Below are positions 30,805 to 39,736 of a stretch of DNA of 64,000 bases, piece by piece. Origin of the DNA: Pelagibacterales bacterium SAG-MED01 (GTDB lineage Bacteria; Pseudomonadota; Alphaproteobacteria; Pelagibacterales; Pelagibacteraceae); the NCBI GenBank assembly GCA_014654455.1, contig JACWCY010000007.1, positions 1-64,000 on the forward strand. Direction: 5' to 3'. A program made the position numbers and the translations under genes. Every line of letters starts with the position of its first letter. Position 1 is the first letter of the stretch. The notes beneath the pieces are model-generated. The model was given only the letters and a program-made list of their open reading frames with translations, did no database searches and was not told the origin of the DNA.

Positions 30805-30824
30805 TTTTAGAAGAAGGATATAGA

Positions 30825-31727
30825 TTAATTAAAGTATTTTAAAGCAAAGAATACAACAATTGGAACAGTTATAAATGACATCAATGTTGACACAACAATA
30901 GTACTAGCAACACTATCAACAATTTTTTTAGGTGAATATATTGAAGCCACTAAGTAATTTAAAACAGCACTAGGCATAGAACATTGAATTAATAAAACAC
31001 CAGCTGCAAAACCTTCCAAATTAAAGTATAGAATTAATAAATAACCTATTATGGGTCCAACAATTACACGCCCTATAGAAGAGAATATAGCTTTATTAAG
31101 AGAAAAAACTTTTAGTCTTGTTAATGCAATTCCTAAAGACATTAAAATAAGAAATATTGTTGCATACATTAATAAGAAAGTAGTATTTTCAACAAATTTT
31201 GGAAGTTCTAAATCATAATAAAGTAAAAATACTGCTACTATTATTGCATAAAAAGGAGGACTTTTAATTATAACATTTATACTAAATTTTCTGTCAGCTA
31301 AAAAAACTCCTAAAGTAAAGTGACACAAAATAATTAAAGCAGATATCGCTGCTGAAACACCAAGGCCTTGGGAGCCATAAGCAAATAAACATATTGGTAA
31401 ACCCATGTTTCCTGTATTGGGCATTGCTAAAGGAGGAAGTTCTCTAATAATATCTTTGGTGTTCAAAAGATATAAAATGATAATTCCAGTAATAATAAAT
31501 CCACCAATAGCTAAAGCATAATACCAAAAATAACTTATAAAAATGTCAAATGAAATATTTACTGGATTTAAAGCATATATAATCATTGCAGGAGTTCCTA
31601 CATTTGCTGCAAAATTAGTTATAAAAGTAGTATCAATTTTTGGATTATTTTTACCCAAGTAATAACCAATACCAACTACAAAAAAAACTGGAAAAAGGAC
31701 TTCAAATAATTTTAGTAATATATCCAT
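30825..31727 (-). CDS. AEC family transporter (auxin efflux carrier-like)
   Basis: VFFVVGIGYYLGK, PNTGNMGLPICLFAYG, IQCSMPSAVLNYLVASIY. Confidence 0.85.
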   Translation of the reverse strand: MDILLKLFEVLFPVFFVVGIGYYLGKNNPKIDTTFITNFAANVGTPAMIIYALNPVNISFDIFISYFWYYALAIGGFIITGIIILYLLNTKDIIRELPPLAMPNTGNMGLPICLFAYGSQGLGVSAAISALIILCHFTLGVFLADRKFSINVIIKSPPFYAIIVAVFLLYYDLELPKFVENTTFLLMYATIFLILMSLGIALTRLKVFSLNKAIFSSIGRVIVGPIIGYLLILYFNLEGFAAGVLLIQCSMPSAVLNYLVASIYSPKKIVDSVASTIVVSTLMSFITVPIVVFFALKYFN

Positions 31728-31732
31728 AAAGA

Positions 31733-32257
31733 TTATCTAAAACTATCAAGTTCAAGTCCATCACTATCTTTTTTTGATAGAATAGGTTTTCTAATAGGCC
31801 ACTTGATTTTTATAGAATTATCATTCCAAGCCAAAGTTTTTTCAAACTTGGGGCTTCTATATTCTGAACATTTGTAATTTACGGTACATTTTTTTGATAG
31901 ACATAAAAAACCATGTGCAAATCCTTTTGGTATCAAAAAAGAAAAATCTGATTTATCTGAAATAATAATTGATACATATTTACCAAAGGTTTTTGATCTT
32001 TTTCTAAGATCAACTGCAACATCAAGAATTTTTCCATGTGTCACAGTAATAATTTTTGCTTGTGGGCTTTTGGTTTGAATATGTAATCCTCTTAAAACAT
32101 TTTTTTTTGAAAATGACATTACATCAAAGGGAAAATCTAAATCTTTAGTTAAATGATTTCTAAATGTTTCTCTTAAATATCCACGTTTATCATAAAATAA
32201 CTTTGATTTGATAATTTTTGGGCCGTTAAGTTTAGTTTTTAATAGTTTCATTGTCAT
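31733..32257 (-). CDS. rfbC: dTDP-4-dehydrorhamnose 3,5-epimerase-like protein
   Basis: YDKRGYLRETF, LRGLHIQTKSPQAKIITVTHGKILDVAVDLRKRSKTFGKYV, PKGFAHGFLCLS. Confidence 0.85.
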   Translation of the reverse strand: MTMKLLKTKLNGPKIIKSKLFYDKRGYLRETFRNHLTKDLDFPFDVMSFSKKNVLRGLHIQTKSPQAKIITVTHGKILDVAVDLRKRSKTFGKYVSIIISDKSDFSFLIPKGFAHGFLCLSKKCTVNYKCSEYRSPKFEKTLAWNDNSIKIKWPIRKPILSKKDSDGLELDSFR

Positions 32258-33141
32258 AATAAATTATTTCTATTTTTAAAATTATATATGTATTTAATAT
32301 AATAAAGATTTAACTTACATATAAATAAATTAAATAAAAATATAAAATTTTTATTTGGTTCAGTTAGTTTACCATTGTATCTACTTTCAGATTTTAAAAA
32401 AAATCTTTTAAAAAAATTTATAGATATACCCCATTTTAACAAAAATATTTTAGCACCTCTACTGCCTGACTCTGTTTTAATTGTTGGATGATTTTTATAT
32501 CGTCTGGTAACTATTGAGCCAAAATGATAAACTTTAAAATCATTAATGCCTTTAAATATTCTAACACCAATATTCCAAAGTTTCATATTTAAGTCAGGAT
32601 CTGATCCTGTGCCTGGAAAAAATTCCTCACTAAATCCACCAACCTTGTTCCAAATTTTTTTATGAATCAAATGTGGTGCCCAAGTTGATCCCTGGAAATC
32701 AAATAAGTTATGTTCCTTATAATTATTTAAAAATTTTTTTTCATCAAAATTTTGAATTGAGTCTCCACAATCAAATTTTATCTGACCATTATTCATCATT
32801 GTTCCAGATAAGTAAAAATCATTATGACCTATTAAATTAATTTCATTTTTTAGAGTAAGATCCCAATCTGGACAAAAGTAAAAATCATCATGAGCATATA
32901 ATAGATATTCTTTAGTCGATTTATTTGCAGCTAGGTTCATTCCTTTGCATATGCCAGCATTATAATCAGTAAATGTGTAATCTATATTTTCTTTCTTAAG
33001 ATATTTTAAAGTACCATCATTACCTATATTCACATGTGGTAATATCTCATGATTAAAATTAGAATTTTTTTTAATACTCTCTATACAAAATTTTAGATAT
33101 TCTAAATTATTTAGTGTTGGAATAATGATTGAGAATTCCAC
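32254..33141 (-). CDS. Glycosyltransferase family 2
   Basis: EFSIIIPTLNNLEYLKFCIESI...NAGICKGMNLAANKSTKEYLLYAHDDFYFCPDWD. Confidence 0.85.
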   Translation of the reverse strand: MEFSIIIPTLNNLEYLKFCIESIKKNSNFNHEILPHVNIGNDGTLKYLKKENIDYTFTDYNAGICKGMNLAANKSTKEYLLYAHDDFYFCPDWDLTLKNEINLIGHNDFYLSGTMMNNGQIKFDCGDSIQNFDEKKFLNNYKEHNLFDFQGSTWAPHLIHKKIWNKVGGFSEEFFPGTGSDPDLNMKLWNIGVRIFKGINDFKVYHFGSIVTRRYKNHPTIKTESGSRGAKIFLLKWGISINFFKRFFLKSESRYNGKLTEPNKNFIFLFNLFICKLNLYYIKYIYNFKNRNNLL

Positions 33142-35255
33142 TATTTATCCCAAACAAATTTTTTTTTAGATTTAAATTGTAAAGTTTTTGACAAGATAAA
33201 TTCGGAAACTAAATCAGAGTTAAAATATTTTAAATATTTTCTTTTTCCTAGTTTAGCAATTTTTCTTCCGTTTTTTTTGTCTTTTTTATATTTATTTAGT
33301 TTATAACTAAGATCATCCATATCTTTATAAAAGACTAATTCTTTTGACGAAAAGAAATCACTTAAATAGGTATTCTTATCTATAAATGTTAAAAGTCCAT
33401 TTCCTACTAATTGCACAATTCGATCACTACTATAATATTTTATAGGTTTTCCTCTACTTAAATTAATACCCATATAAGCATTTGATATTTTTTTTAAAAA
33501 TTGGTCTGCCCAAACAGGCTGAACATTATTCATTCCATATACATCAAACTTAAGATCTTTATTCAAATTAATAAGTCTATTAATAAATTTTTCTCTATCG
33601 TCTTCTTTACCACTTTTTAATTCACCTCTATGAACACCGTGACTCATCGCAAAAAAAACATCAAAAGAACAATCTTTTTTATAATTTTCTAATACTTCAA
33701 AAGATTTATCTGAGGGATTTGGTATAAAAAAAGAATTCTGAACTTTGATTGGTAGAGATTTGGGATCGGTTGTTAAAAAAGTATTATCTATATAATCAAT
33801 CTTATCTAATATTCTTTTAGAATTATTTAAATGATCTGGACCATATTTGGATAATGGGTCTAAAAACCACTGAGCAATTTTAACGTCCCTGTTTCTTTCT
33901 TTTATTATTTCTAATGTTTTGTTACTTACACGATCTGCATGACCTAAAATTAATATGTTTGGCCTAAAGTTATCAAAAGTTTCAATAATTTTTTTTTGTA
34001 AAAAATTTTTACCTTTAAAATCTACTAATTTTTTTTGATAATGCACTGTATCTCTATCGCTAATTGTTAAAACATTGTGTCCATTTCTGATAAATCCATT
34101 ATTAATTCTTCGACCTGTATTATAATGTAATCTCCCATTAAAACGTTCATTAACATTTGTGATATGCATAATTTTAAAAAAATTTTCTTTTTTGATATTA
34201 AATGTTTTTATGTTTATAAATTCATCCCTAACATTATCAATTAAGTTTGAAATATATTCGTGATTGAAAATAAAATTTTTATAATTAGATTTTTGTAAAG
34301 AAAGTAATTTTTTAGAATTTAAAATAAGTTTTTCTATTTCTAAAAAAATTTCATTAGATGATAACTTCTTTAAAATAATTGCACTCCTAGAAGTTTCGGG
34401 TAATCCACCTCTTTTACTTATGATTACAGCAGAACCTCTGCTCGCAGCTTCAAGGCTAGTTCGACCAAATGGCTCCTCCCATCTGGAACAAATTACTGAA
34501 ATACTTATTTGTTTTAAAGATCTTAAAACTGAATCATGCTTAGTGTATCCCTGAATTTTAAGATTTTTATGATTAAACGAAATTTGTTCTCTAGGCTCAT
34601 CACCTACAACAATAGATTTCCAATCAGGATATTTATCTAAAATTTTAATGATAGCACTACCAAATAAATCATAACCTTTTGCAGAATTAAGTTTACCTAT
34701 AAAAGAAATTATTTTTCTTTTTTTTTTAAAATTAATTGGTACTTTAGATGTTGATTGAAAACAAACAGACGTTTTTTGTTTTAGAAGTTCATCATTTTCT
34801 ATATTTATAAAAAATCTTTTTTGTGACCATTTGCTATTAAATAAAATTTTATCAATATTGTTTAAAAGATAAAGTCTATCTCTAACAGTTGATGAACCAT
34901 TCATTGAAAGTGGATCGTTATGAAAATAAAGTATAATTTTCTTATTTTGAGTATTCTTAAAATATTTAATATAATTTGGTCTATTATGAATTTCGATTAT
35001 ATCTGAATTAATTTTTTTTTCTTGTTCTAAAAATTTTTTAATATAATTTTTACTATTACTTTGTAAAAAACTTTTATTTAAATCAACATTTATATAATTA
35101 TTTAAAAAAGCTTTTTTAAATGACATATTACCAAAAACATATGTTGATTTAAAAAATTTACTATTAATAACTGTATCCTTTACAAATAAAGAAACAGCAC
35201 CCGCATAATTTGGTGAGAAATTTTCTTTATAGGGAAGAAGAACTGATATTTTCAT
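33141..35255 (-). CDS. Glycosyltransferase with two GT-B-like halves (GT4-like N-terminal, spore-coat/CgeB-like C-terminal)
   Basis: ISFIGKLNSAKGYDLFGSAIIKIL...SRWEEPFGRTSLEAASRGSAVI in the N-half; HNVLTISDRD...RIVQLVGNGLLTFIDK in the C-half. Confidence 0.72.
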   Translation of the reverse strand: MKISVLLPYKENFSPNYAGAVSLFVKDTVINSKFFKSTYVFGNMSFKKAFLNNYINVDLNKSFLQSNSKNYIKKFLEQEKKINSDIIEIHNRPNYIKYFKNTQNKKIILYFHNDPLSMNGSSTVRDRLYLLNNIDKILFNSKWSQKRFFINIENDELLKQKTSVCFQSTSKVPINFKKKRKIISFIGKLNSAKGYDLFGSAIIKILDKYPDWKSIVVGDEPREQISFNHKNLKIQGYTKHDSVLRSLKQISISVICSRWEEPFGRTSLEAASRGSAVIISKRGGLPETSRSAIILKKLSSNEIFLEIEKLILNSKKLLSLQKSNYKNFIFNHEYISNLIDNVRDEFINIKTFNIKKENFFKIMHITNVNERFNGRLHYNTGRRINNGFIRNGHNVLTISDRDTVHYQKKLVDFKGKNFLQKKIIETFDNFRPNILILGHADRVSNKTLEIIKERNRDVKIAQWFLDPLSKYGPDHLNNSKRILDKIDYIDNTFLTTDPKSLPIKVQNSFFIPNPSDKSFEVLENYKKDCSFDVFFAMSHGVHRGELKSGKEDDREKFINRLINLNKDLKFDVYGMNNVQPVWADQFLKKISNAYMGINLSRGKPIKYYSSDRIVQLVGNGLLTFIDKNTYLSDFFSSKELVFYKDMDDLSYKLNKYKKDKKNGRKIAKLGKRKYLKYFNSDLVSEFILSKTLQFKSKKKFVWDK

Positions 35256-35508
35256 TATCTAAATATTTTTTTTTGATTCTTGATCTTAAATTATAATCCT
35301 TTTTTAATTTATACTCTTGTTTTAAAGCAACACTTTTTGTTTTATATGTTTGATAATAAGCCAGTTTCCATGATCTACCTTTAGTAAATTTTGCACCTTT
35401 TGAATCATTATGTAATTTTACTCTTTTTTTTAAATTATTTGTATAACCAACATAAGAAATTAAGCGATTTTTATTTTTTGTAACTATTAGATATACGTAA
35501 AAAATCAT
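35227..35508 (-). CDS. GIY-YIG nuclease family protein (UPF0213-like)
   Basis: FYVYLIVTKNKNRLISYVGYTNNLKKRVKLHNDSKGAKFTKGRSWKLAYYQTYKTKSVALKQEYKLKK. Confidence 0.85.
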   Translation of the reverse strand: MIFYVYLIVTKNKNRLISYVGYTNNLKKRVKLHNDSKGAKFTKGRSWKLAYYQTYKTKSVALKQEYKLKKDYNLRSRIKKKYLDNENISSSSL

Positions 35509-35510
35509 AA

Positions 35511-35585
35511 TGGCGGTCCCTAGGGGAATCGAACCCCTCTTTCGAGGATGAAAACCACGTGTCCTAACCGATAGACGAAGGGACC
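35511..35585 (-). tRNA. tRNA-Glu (anticodon UUC)
   Basis: Reverse complement GGTCCCTTCGTCTATCGGTTAGGACACGTGGTTTTCATCCTCGAAAGAGGGGTTCGATTCCCCTAGGGACCGCCA folds as a cloverleaf; CCA encoded. Confidence 0.97.
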
Positions 35586-35620
35586 AAAAGTTGTTTTTTT
35601 ATTGTATAAACTATTATTAA

Positions 35621-36580
35621 TCAAGTGTTATTAGCTTCTAGTATTTCTTCTAATTTAATAATTTTATTTAATCCACTTGATTTATGAGTTACTAAAGTTT
35701 CTGAGCTAAAAGTGTCTTTATTCAACTTAATACCACCGACTAAATCACCTGATGTAATTCCTGTTGCACAAAAAATAGAGTCACCAGAAACTATTTCATT
35801 TATTTCATATTTTTTATCAAAATCATTAATACCCATTTTTTTTGCTCTATTTTTATCTTCGTCTGTTTTAAAAATAAAACTACCCTGGAAAAAGCAATTA
35901 TAAGCATCTAATGCAGAGGCTGCTAGTACACCTTCGGGACCACCACCTATACCCATAAACATATCTATATTATATTTTGGATCTGAAACATAAAGTGCTC
36001 CCATAACATCCCCATCTGTAATCAGTTTAATGTTTACATTTAAATCTTTAAGTTCATCAATAATTTTTTTGTGTCGTGGTCTATCCAGTATACAAACTGT
36101 TAATGATGAAATATCTTTATTTTTATATTCAGATAAATTTTTAATATTCTTATTTAAAGGATAATCTAGATCAATTAATCCTTTTTCAATTTTTCCAGTT
36201 GCTATCTTATTCATGTAGGTTTCAGGAGCGTTAAATAAATTTCCTTTTTCAGCTATAGCTAAAACAGTTAATCCACCAGGCAAATTATTTGCTACAAAAT
36301 TAGTTCCTTCAACAGGATCTACTGCAATATCAAAATTTGGACCATTTTTAGTACCTAAAATTTCTCCAGTATATAACATCGGGGCTTCATCTAAAGTACC
36401 TTCACCAATAACAACTTCACCAGTCATATTTATCTTATTTAATTGAGACCTCATTGAGTCTACTGCAGCCTTATCAGCTGCTATTTTATCTTTTTTACCT
36501 ATAAATAATGATGATGCATAGGCAGCTTTTGAAGTTACTTTAATAAATTGATCAATAAATTTTTTATCTATTGTCATCAA
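35621..36580 (-). CDS. glpX: Class II fructose-1,6-bisphosphatase
   Basis: AADKAAVDSMRSQLNKINMTGEVVIGEGTLDEAPMLYTGE, AVDPVEGTN, GGGPEGVLAASAL; full-length copy. Confidence 0.95.
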   Translation of the reverse strand: MMTIDKKFIDQFIKVTSKAAYASSLFIGKKDKIAADKAAVDSMRSQLNKINMTGEVVIGEGTLDEAPMLYTGEILGTKNGPNFDIAVDPVEGTNFVANNLPGGLTVLAIAEKGNLFNAPETYMNKIATGKIEKGLIDLDYPLNKNIKNLSEYKNKDISSLTVCILDRPRHKKIIDELKDLNVNIKLITDGDVMGALYVSDPKYNIDMFMGIGGGPEGVLAASALDAYNCFFQGSFIFKTDEDKNRAKKMGINDFDKKYEINEIVSGDSIFCATGITSGDLVGGIKLNKDTFSSETLVTHKSSGLNKIIKLEEILEANNT

Positions 36581-37066
36581 ATTTTTTCATCAATTAATTC
36601 TTTTTCAATTATTTGAGACTCAAATTCTCTTAATCTTTTATAAACACTAGCAAGTTCAATGATTGTTGGCCATGATCTTAAAAGATACTGCATAGACCCT
36701 TCTACCCTACCAAAAGCTCTTATGATCTGTTGCATAACACCTAAAGTAACTACACCAGCCACTATTGCTGGTGCTAAAAAAACATAAGCTGACAATACAT
36801 TTGCCTGCAAGTAAGCCATTCTGCCAATATTAAAATATAAATATCGGACATAGCTTAAAAAATGAATTGAACGAACATCTGTAAATAATTCTTCAATTGT
36901 TTTTGGTCTAACATTTTGATCATCTTCGGCTATTACCAAGATTTTCCTATATGCAGCTTCTTTTTTTTGAAGATCATACTCAACACCAACCAAACTTAAT
37001 AACCAGCCTAACCCAATTAAAAAAATTGTTCCTCCCAAAGTCCAAAGCAATGCTCCAGTAATCAAA
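36012..37066. repeat. Copy 1 of a 1,055-bp tandem direct duplication
   Basis: Sequence repeats at +1055 bp, with a 4-bp shared CCAT at the breakpoints (36012, 37067, 38122). Confidence 0.95.
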
Positions 37067-37635
37067 CCATCTGTAATCAGTTTAATGTTTACATTTAAAT
37101 CTTTAAGTTCATCAATAATTTTTTTGTGTCGTGGTCTATCCAGTATACAAACTGTTAATGATGAAATATCTTTATTTTTATATTCAGATAAATTTTTAAT
37201 ATTCTTATTTAAAGGATAATCTAGATCAATTAATCCTTTTTCAATTTTTCCAGTTGCTATCTTATTCATGTAGGTTTCAGGAGCGTTAAATAAATTTCCT
37301 TTTTCAGCTATAGCTAAAACAGTTAATCCACCAGGCAAATTATTTGCTACAAAATTAGTTCCTTCAACAGGATCTACTGCAATATCAAAATTTGGACCAT
37401 TTTTAGTACCTAAAATTTCTCCAGTATATAACATCGGGGCTTCATCTAAAGTACCTTCACCAATAACAACTTCACCAGTCATATTTATCTTATTTAATTG
37501 AGACCTCATTGAGTCTACTGCAGCCTTATCAGCTGCTATTTTATCTTTTTTACCTATAAATAATGATGATGCATAGGCAGCTTTTGAAGTTACTTTAATA
37601 AATTGATCAATAAATTTTTTATCTATTGTCATCAA
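36577..37635 (-). CDS. Chimeric ORF: GlpX N-terminus fused in frame to SbmA/BacA C-terminus
   Basis: 352 aa, identical to GlpX through VNIKLITDG, then identical to SbmA from LITGALLWTLGG to ...ELIDEKI. A product of the tandem duplication. Confidence 0.9.
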   Translation of the reverse strand: MMTIDKKFIDQFIKVTSKAAYASSLFIGKKDKIAADKAAVDSMRSQLNKINMTGEVVIGEGTLDEAPMLYTGEILGTKNGPNFDIAVDPVEGTNFVANNLPGGLTVLAIAEKGNLFNAPETYMNKIATGKIEKGLIDLDYPLNKNIKNLSEYKNKDISSLTVCILDRPRHKKIIDELKDLNVNIKLITDGLITGALLWTLGGTIFLIGLGWLLSLVGVEYDLQKKEAAYRKILVIAEDDQNVRPKTIEELFTDVRSIHFLSYVRYLYFNIGRMAYLQANVLSAYVFLAPAIVAGVVTLGVMQQIIRAFGRVEGSMQYLLRSWPTIIELASVYKRLREFESQIIEKELIDEKI

Positions 37636-38121
37636 ATTTTTTCATCAATTAATTCTTTTTCAATTATTTGAGACTCAAATTCTCTTAATCTTTTATAAAC
37701 ACTAGCAAGTTCAATGATTGTTGGCCATGATCTTAAAAGATACTGCATAGACCCTTCTACCCTACCAAAAGCTCTTATGATCTGTTGCATAACACCTAAA
37801 GTAACTACACCAGCCACTATTGCTGGTGCTAAAAAAACATAAGCTGACAATACATTTGCCTGCAAGTAAGCCATTCTGCCAATATTAAAATATAAATATC
37901 GGACATAGCTTAAAAAATGAATTGAACGAACATCTGTAAATAATTCTTCAATTGTTTTTGGTCTAACATTTTGATCATCTTCGGCTATTACCAAGATTTT
38001 CCTATATGCAGCTTCTTTTTTTTGAAGATCATACTCAACACCAACCAAACTTAATAACCAGCCTAACCCAATTAAAAAAATTGTTCCTCCCAAAGTCCAA
38101 AGCAATGCTCCAGTAATCAAA
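37067..38121. repeat. Copy 2 of a 1,055-bp tandem direct duplication
   Basis: Matches 36012-37066 wherever compared; the shared protein translations are identical. Confidence 0.95.
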
Positions 38122-38624
38122 CCATATTGCCAATCGCCAAAAAAGAAAATTGGTATACCAATAGATAATCCAAGCAAAATTGGAACAAATTGAAATAGAA
38201 CCATTATAGACTCAATAAAACTTGTGCCAAGCCCCTCCATAATACGTGTAAATTTAATTGTATCTTCTTGAACTCTTTGTGATGCTCCCTCTATCTTTGC
38301 AGCCTTATCATAAACGCTATGATACCACTCTACCATTGCAGTTCTCCATCTAAATAAATAGTGTGCTGTAAAAAAACTAATAGCAACATAAAGAGCAATA
38401 TACATACCAGCTAATGTAATAAATGATGCTAAACTTGACCAATATTCTTCTATTGTTATTGCATTTGGTGCAGCAAGAGCTTTCTGTATCATGTCATAAA
38501 AAACACCAAACCATTCATTAATTTTTACATCTATTTTAACCTGTACCCACAATGATAATAAAATAATTAGTGATCCTAACCAAGACCATACAAACCATTT
38601 TCTTAATTTAAAAAATCTAAACAT
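37632..38624 (-). CDS. sbmA: SbmA/BacA-like peptide transporter
   Basis: NEWFGVFYDMIQKAL, FRWRTAMVEWYHSVY, GASQRVQEDTIKFTRIMEGLGTSFIESIM; full-length copy. Confidence 0.88.
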   Translation of the reverse strand: MFRFFKLRKWFVWSWLGSLIILLSLWVQVKIDVKINEWFGVFYDMIQKALAAPNAITIEEYWSSLASFITLAGMYIALYVAISFFTAHYLFRWRTAMVEWYHSVYDKAAKIEGASQRVQEDTIKFTRIMEGLGTSFIESIMVLFQFVPILLGLSIGIPIFFFGDWQYGLITGALLWTLGGTIFLIGLGWLLSLVGVEYDLQKKEAAYRKILVIAEDDQNVRPKTIEELFTDVRSIHFLSYVRYLYFNIGRMAYLQANVLSAYVFLAPAIVAGVVTLGVMQQIIRAFGRVEGSMQYLLRSWPTIIELASVYKRLREFESQIIEKELIDEKI

Positions 38625-38628
38625 ATAA

Positions 38629-38910
38629 TTAGACTAAAAAATTATCTGCGTAAGATTTTTTAATAGTTTTCCTTTTCTTAGGTTCTATTAGTTCATAATC
38701 AATTTTCATTTTTTTGGCATAATTGATTGCAAGTTCTTTTGATGAAAATTCTAGTTTCAATTCTGATAATGTATCATTCGAACTTTCCCAGCCCATTAAA
38801 GGGTTTCTTGTTGGATCATTTGTTTCAAATTCCAATACCCATTTATTGGTTTTACCCAGTCCGGATTGCATTGGGCTTTTATTTGGAATATAAATTTTAG
38901 CTTTTTTCAT
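38629..38910 (-). CDS. ETC complex I subunit (NDUFS4-like) conserved-region protein
   Basis: AKIYIPNKSPMQSGLGKTNKWVLEFETNDPTRNPLMGWESSNDTLSELKLEFSSKELAINYAKKMKIDYEL. Start reset to 38910; the longer ORF reads through an att remnant. Confidence 0.85.
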   Translation of the reverse strand: MKKAKIYIPNKSPMQSGLGKTNKWVLEFETNDPTRNPLMGWESSNDTLSELKLEFSSKELAINYAKKMKIDYELIEPKKRKTIKKSYADNFLV

Positions 38911-38916
38911 AAATCT

Positions 38917-38940
38917 ATGGTCGGAGTGGCAGGATTCGAA
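38917..38940 (-). repeat. 24-bp duplicated tRNA-Pro 3' end (distal att half-site)
   Basis: atggtcggagtggcaggattcgaa is identical to 40515-40538, the 3' end of the intact tRNA-Pro gene. Confidence 0.9.
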
Positions 38941-39070
38941 ATTGTAGACCAAACCGCTCAGAACTATTGTTTTATAACACTAAACTTCTAGATTGCATTA
39001 GATAAATTGTCATTAATGCAATGATTATTAGGTTTATTTTAAAGGGATATATCAGAATGAGTTATCCCTC

Positions 39071-39091
39071 ACTACCGATTTACTACCGATT
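39071..39091 (+). repeat. Tandem ACTACCGATT pair, left end of cassette
   Basis: actaccgatt-t-actaccgatt, matching the pair at 40451-40472 in the same orientation. Confidence 0.9.
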
Positions 39092-39124
39092 TTTTTTGAT
39101 CGTTAAGCAGGAATCCTGACACCA

Positions 39125-39736
39125 TTAATTGTTACTTTTTCTGATATTATCTTTACAGAACATTGGTTGCAAATTTGAGAAATGATTTGCTTTGTCTATT
39201 TCGCTTAAGTGAAATTTCGAAACAGCTTTTATGTGATCAATATTCCAAACTTTACCATAGTTATCCCAGTTCATTCCTTTTTTAAATTTTTTTTCGATCC
39301 ATTTTTTTAAGAAAATATTGGAGCATCCAATAGATTTATATAAACTTGAATTTTTTGGTTTATTTTTTAATTTTAAAAATGCTTTTACTCTATTACTTAC
39401 ATTTCCTCTTATTCTATAAGCAACATCATCTTGTCTTCTTTTTCTCTTATAAAGCTTATTTTTCTCTCTCCCCAAATCAGACTGATCATAAATATTAGTC
39501 CATTTTCTATTTATAATCTTGCCTTTTTCAGTTTTTAAAAATTCCTTATTGTGTAAAGATCTTTTGTTTTTGCCATTTAAAGTACTATAGTATTTTGCAG
39601 ATTTATTACTGTCACAGATTATACAAGATTTATTTAAATATCTTTCAGCTATATGACCATTAATACATACTTTGCCTGTAAAGTATCTTTTTAACCCCTT
39701 TTGTATTGCCTCTTGTCTGGAAATTATTTTTTTCAT
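39125..39736 (-). CDS. HNH endonuclease-like protein
   Basis: EAIQKGLKRYFTGKVCINGHIAERYLNKSCIICDSNK (Zn-finger-like) and C-terminal GKVWNIDHIKAVSKFHLSEIDKANHFSNLQPMFCKDNIRKSNN. Confidence 0.8.
   Translation of the reverse strand: MKKIISRQEAIQKGLKRYFTGKVCINGHIAERYLNKSCIICDSNKSAKYYSTLNGKNKRSLHNKEFLKTEKGKIINRKWTNIYDQSDLGREKNKLYKRKRRQDDVAYRIRGNVSNRVKAFLKLKNKPKNSSLYKSIGCSNIFLKKWIEKKFKKGMNWDNYGKVWNIDHIKAVSKFHLSEIDKANHFSNLQPMFCKDNIRKSNN

Noticed and set aside
36577-37635. Chimeric ORF as a genuinely new bifunctional enzyme
   Set aside because: Each half is identical to a neighbouring parent and truncated within its fold; best explained as a duplication by-product or artefact unless expression is shown.
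38911-38952. N-terminal extension MVYNFESCHSDHRF of the NDUFS4-like ORF
   Set aside because: Reads through the duplicated tRNA-Pro 3' end; the conserved protein starts at MKKAKIYIP (38910).
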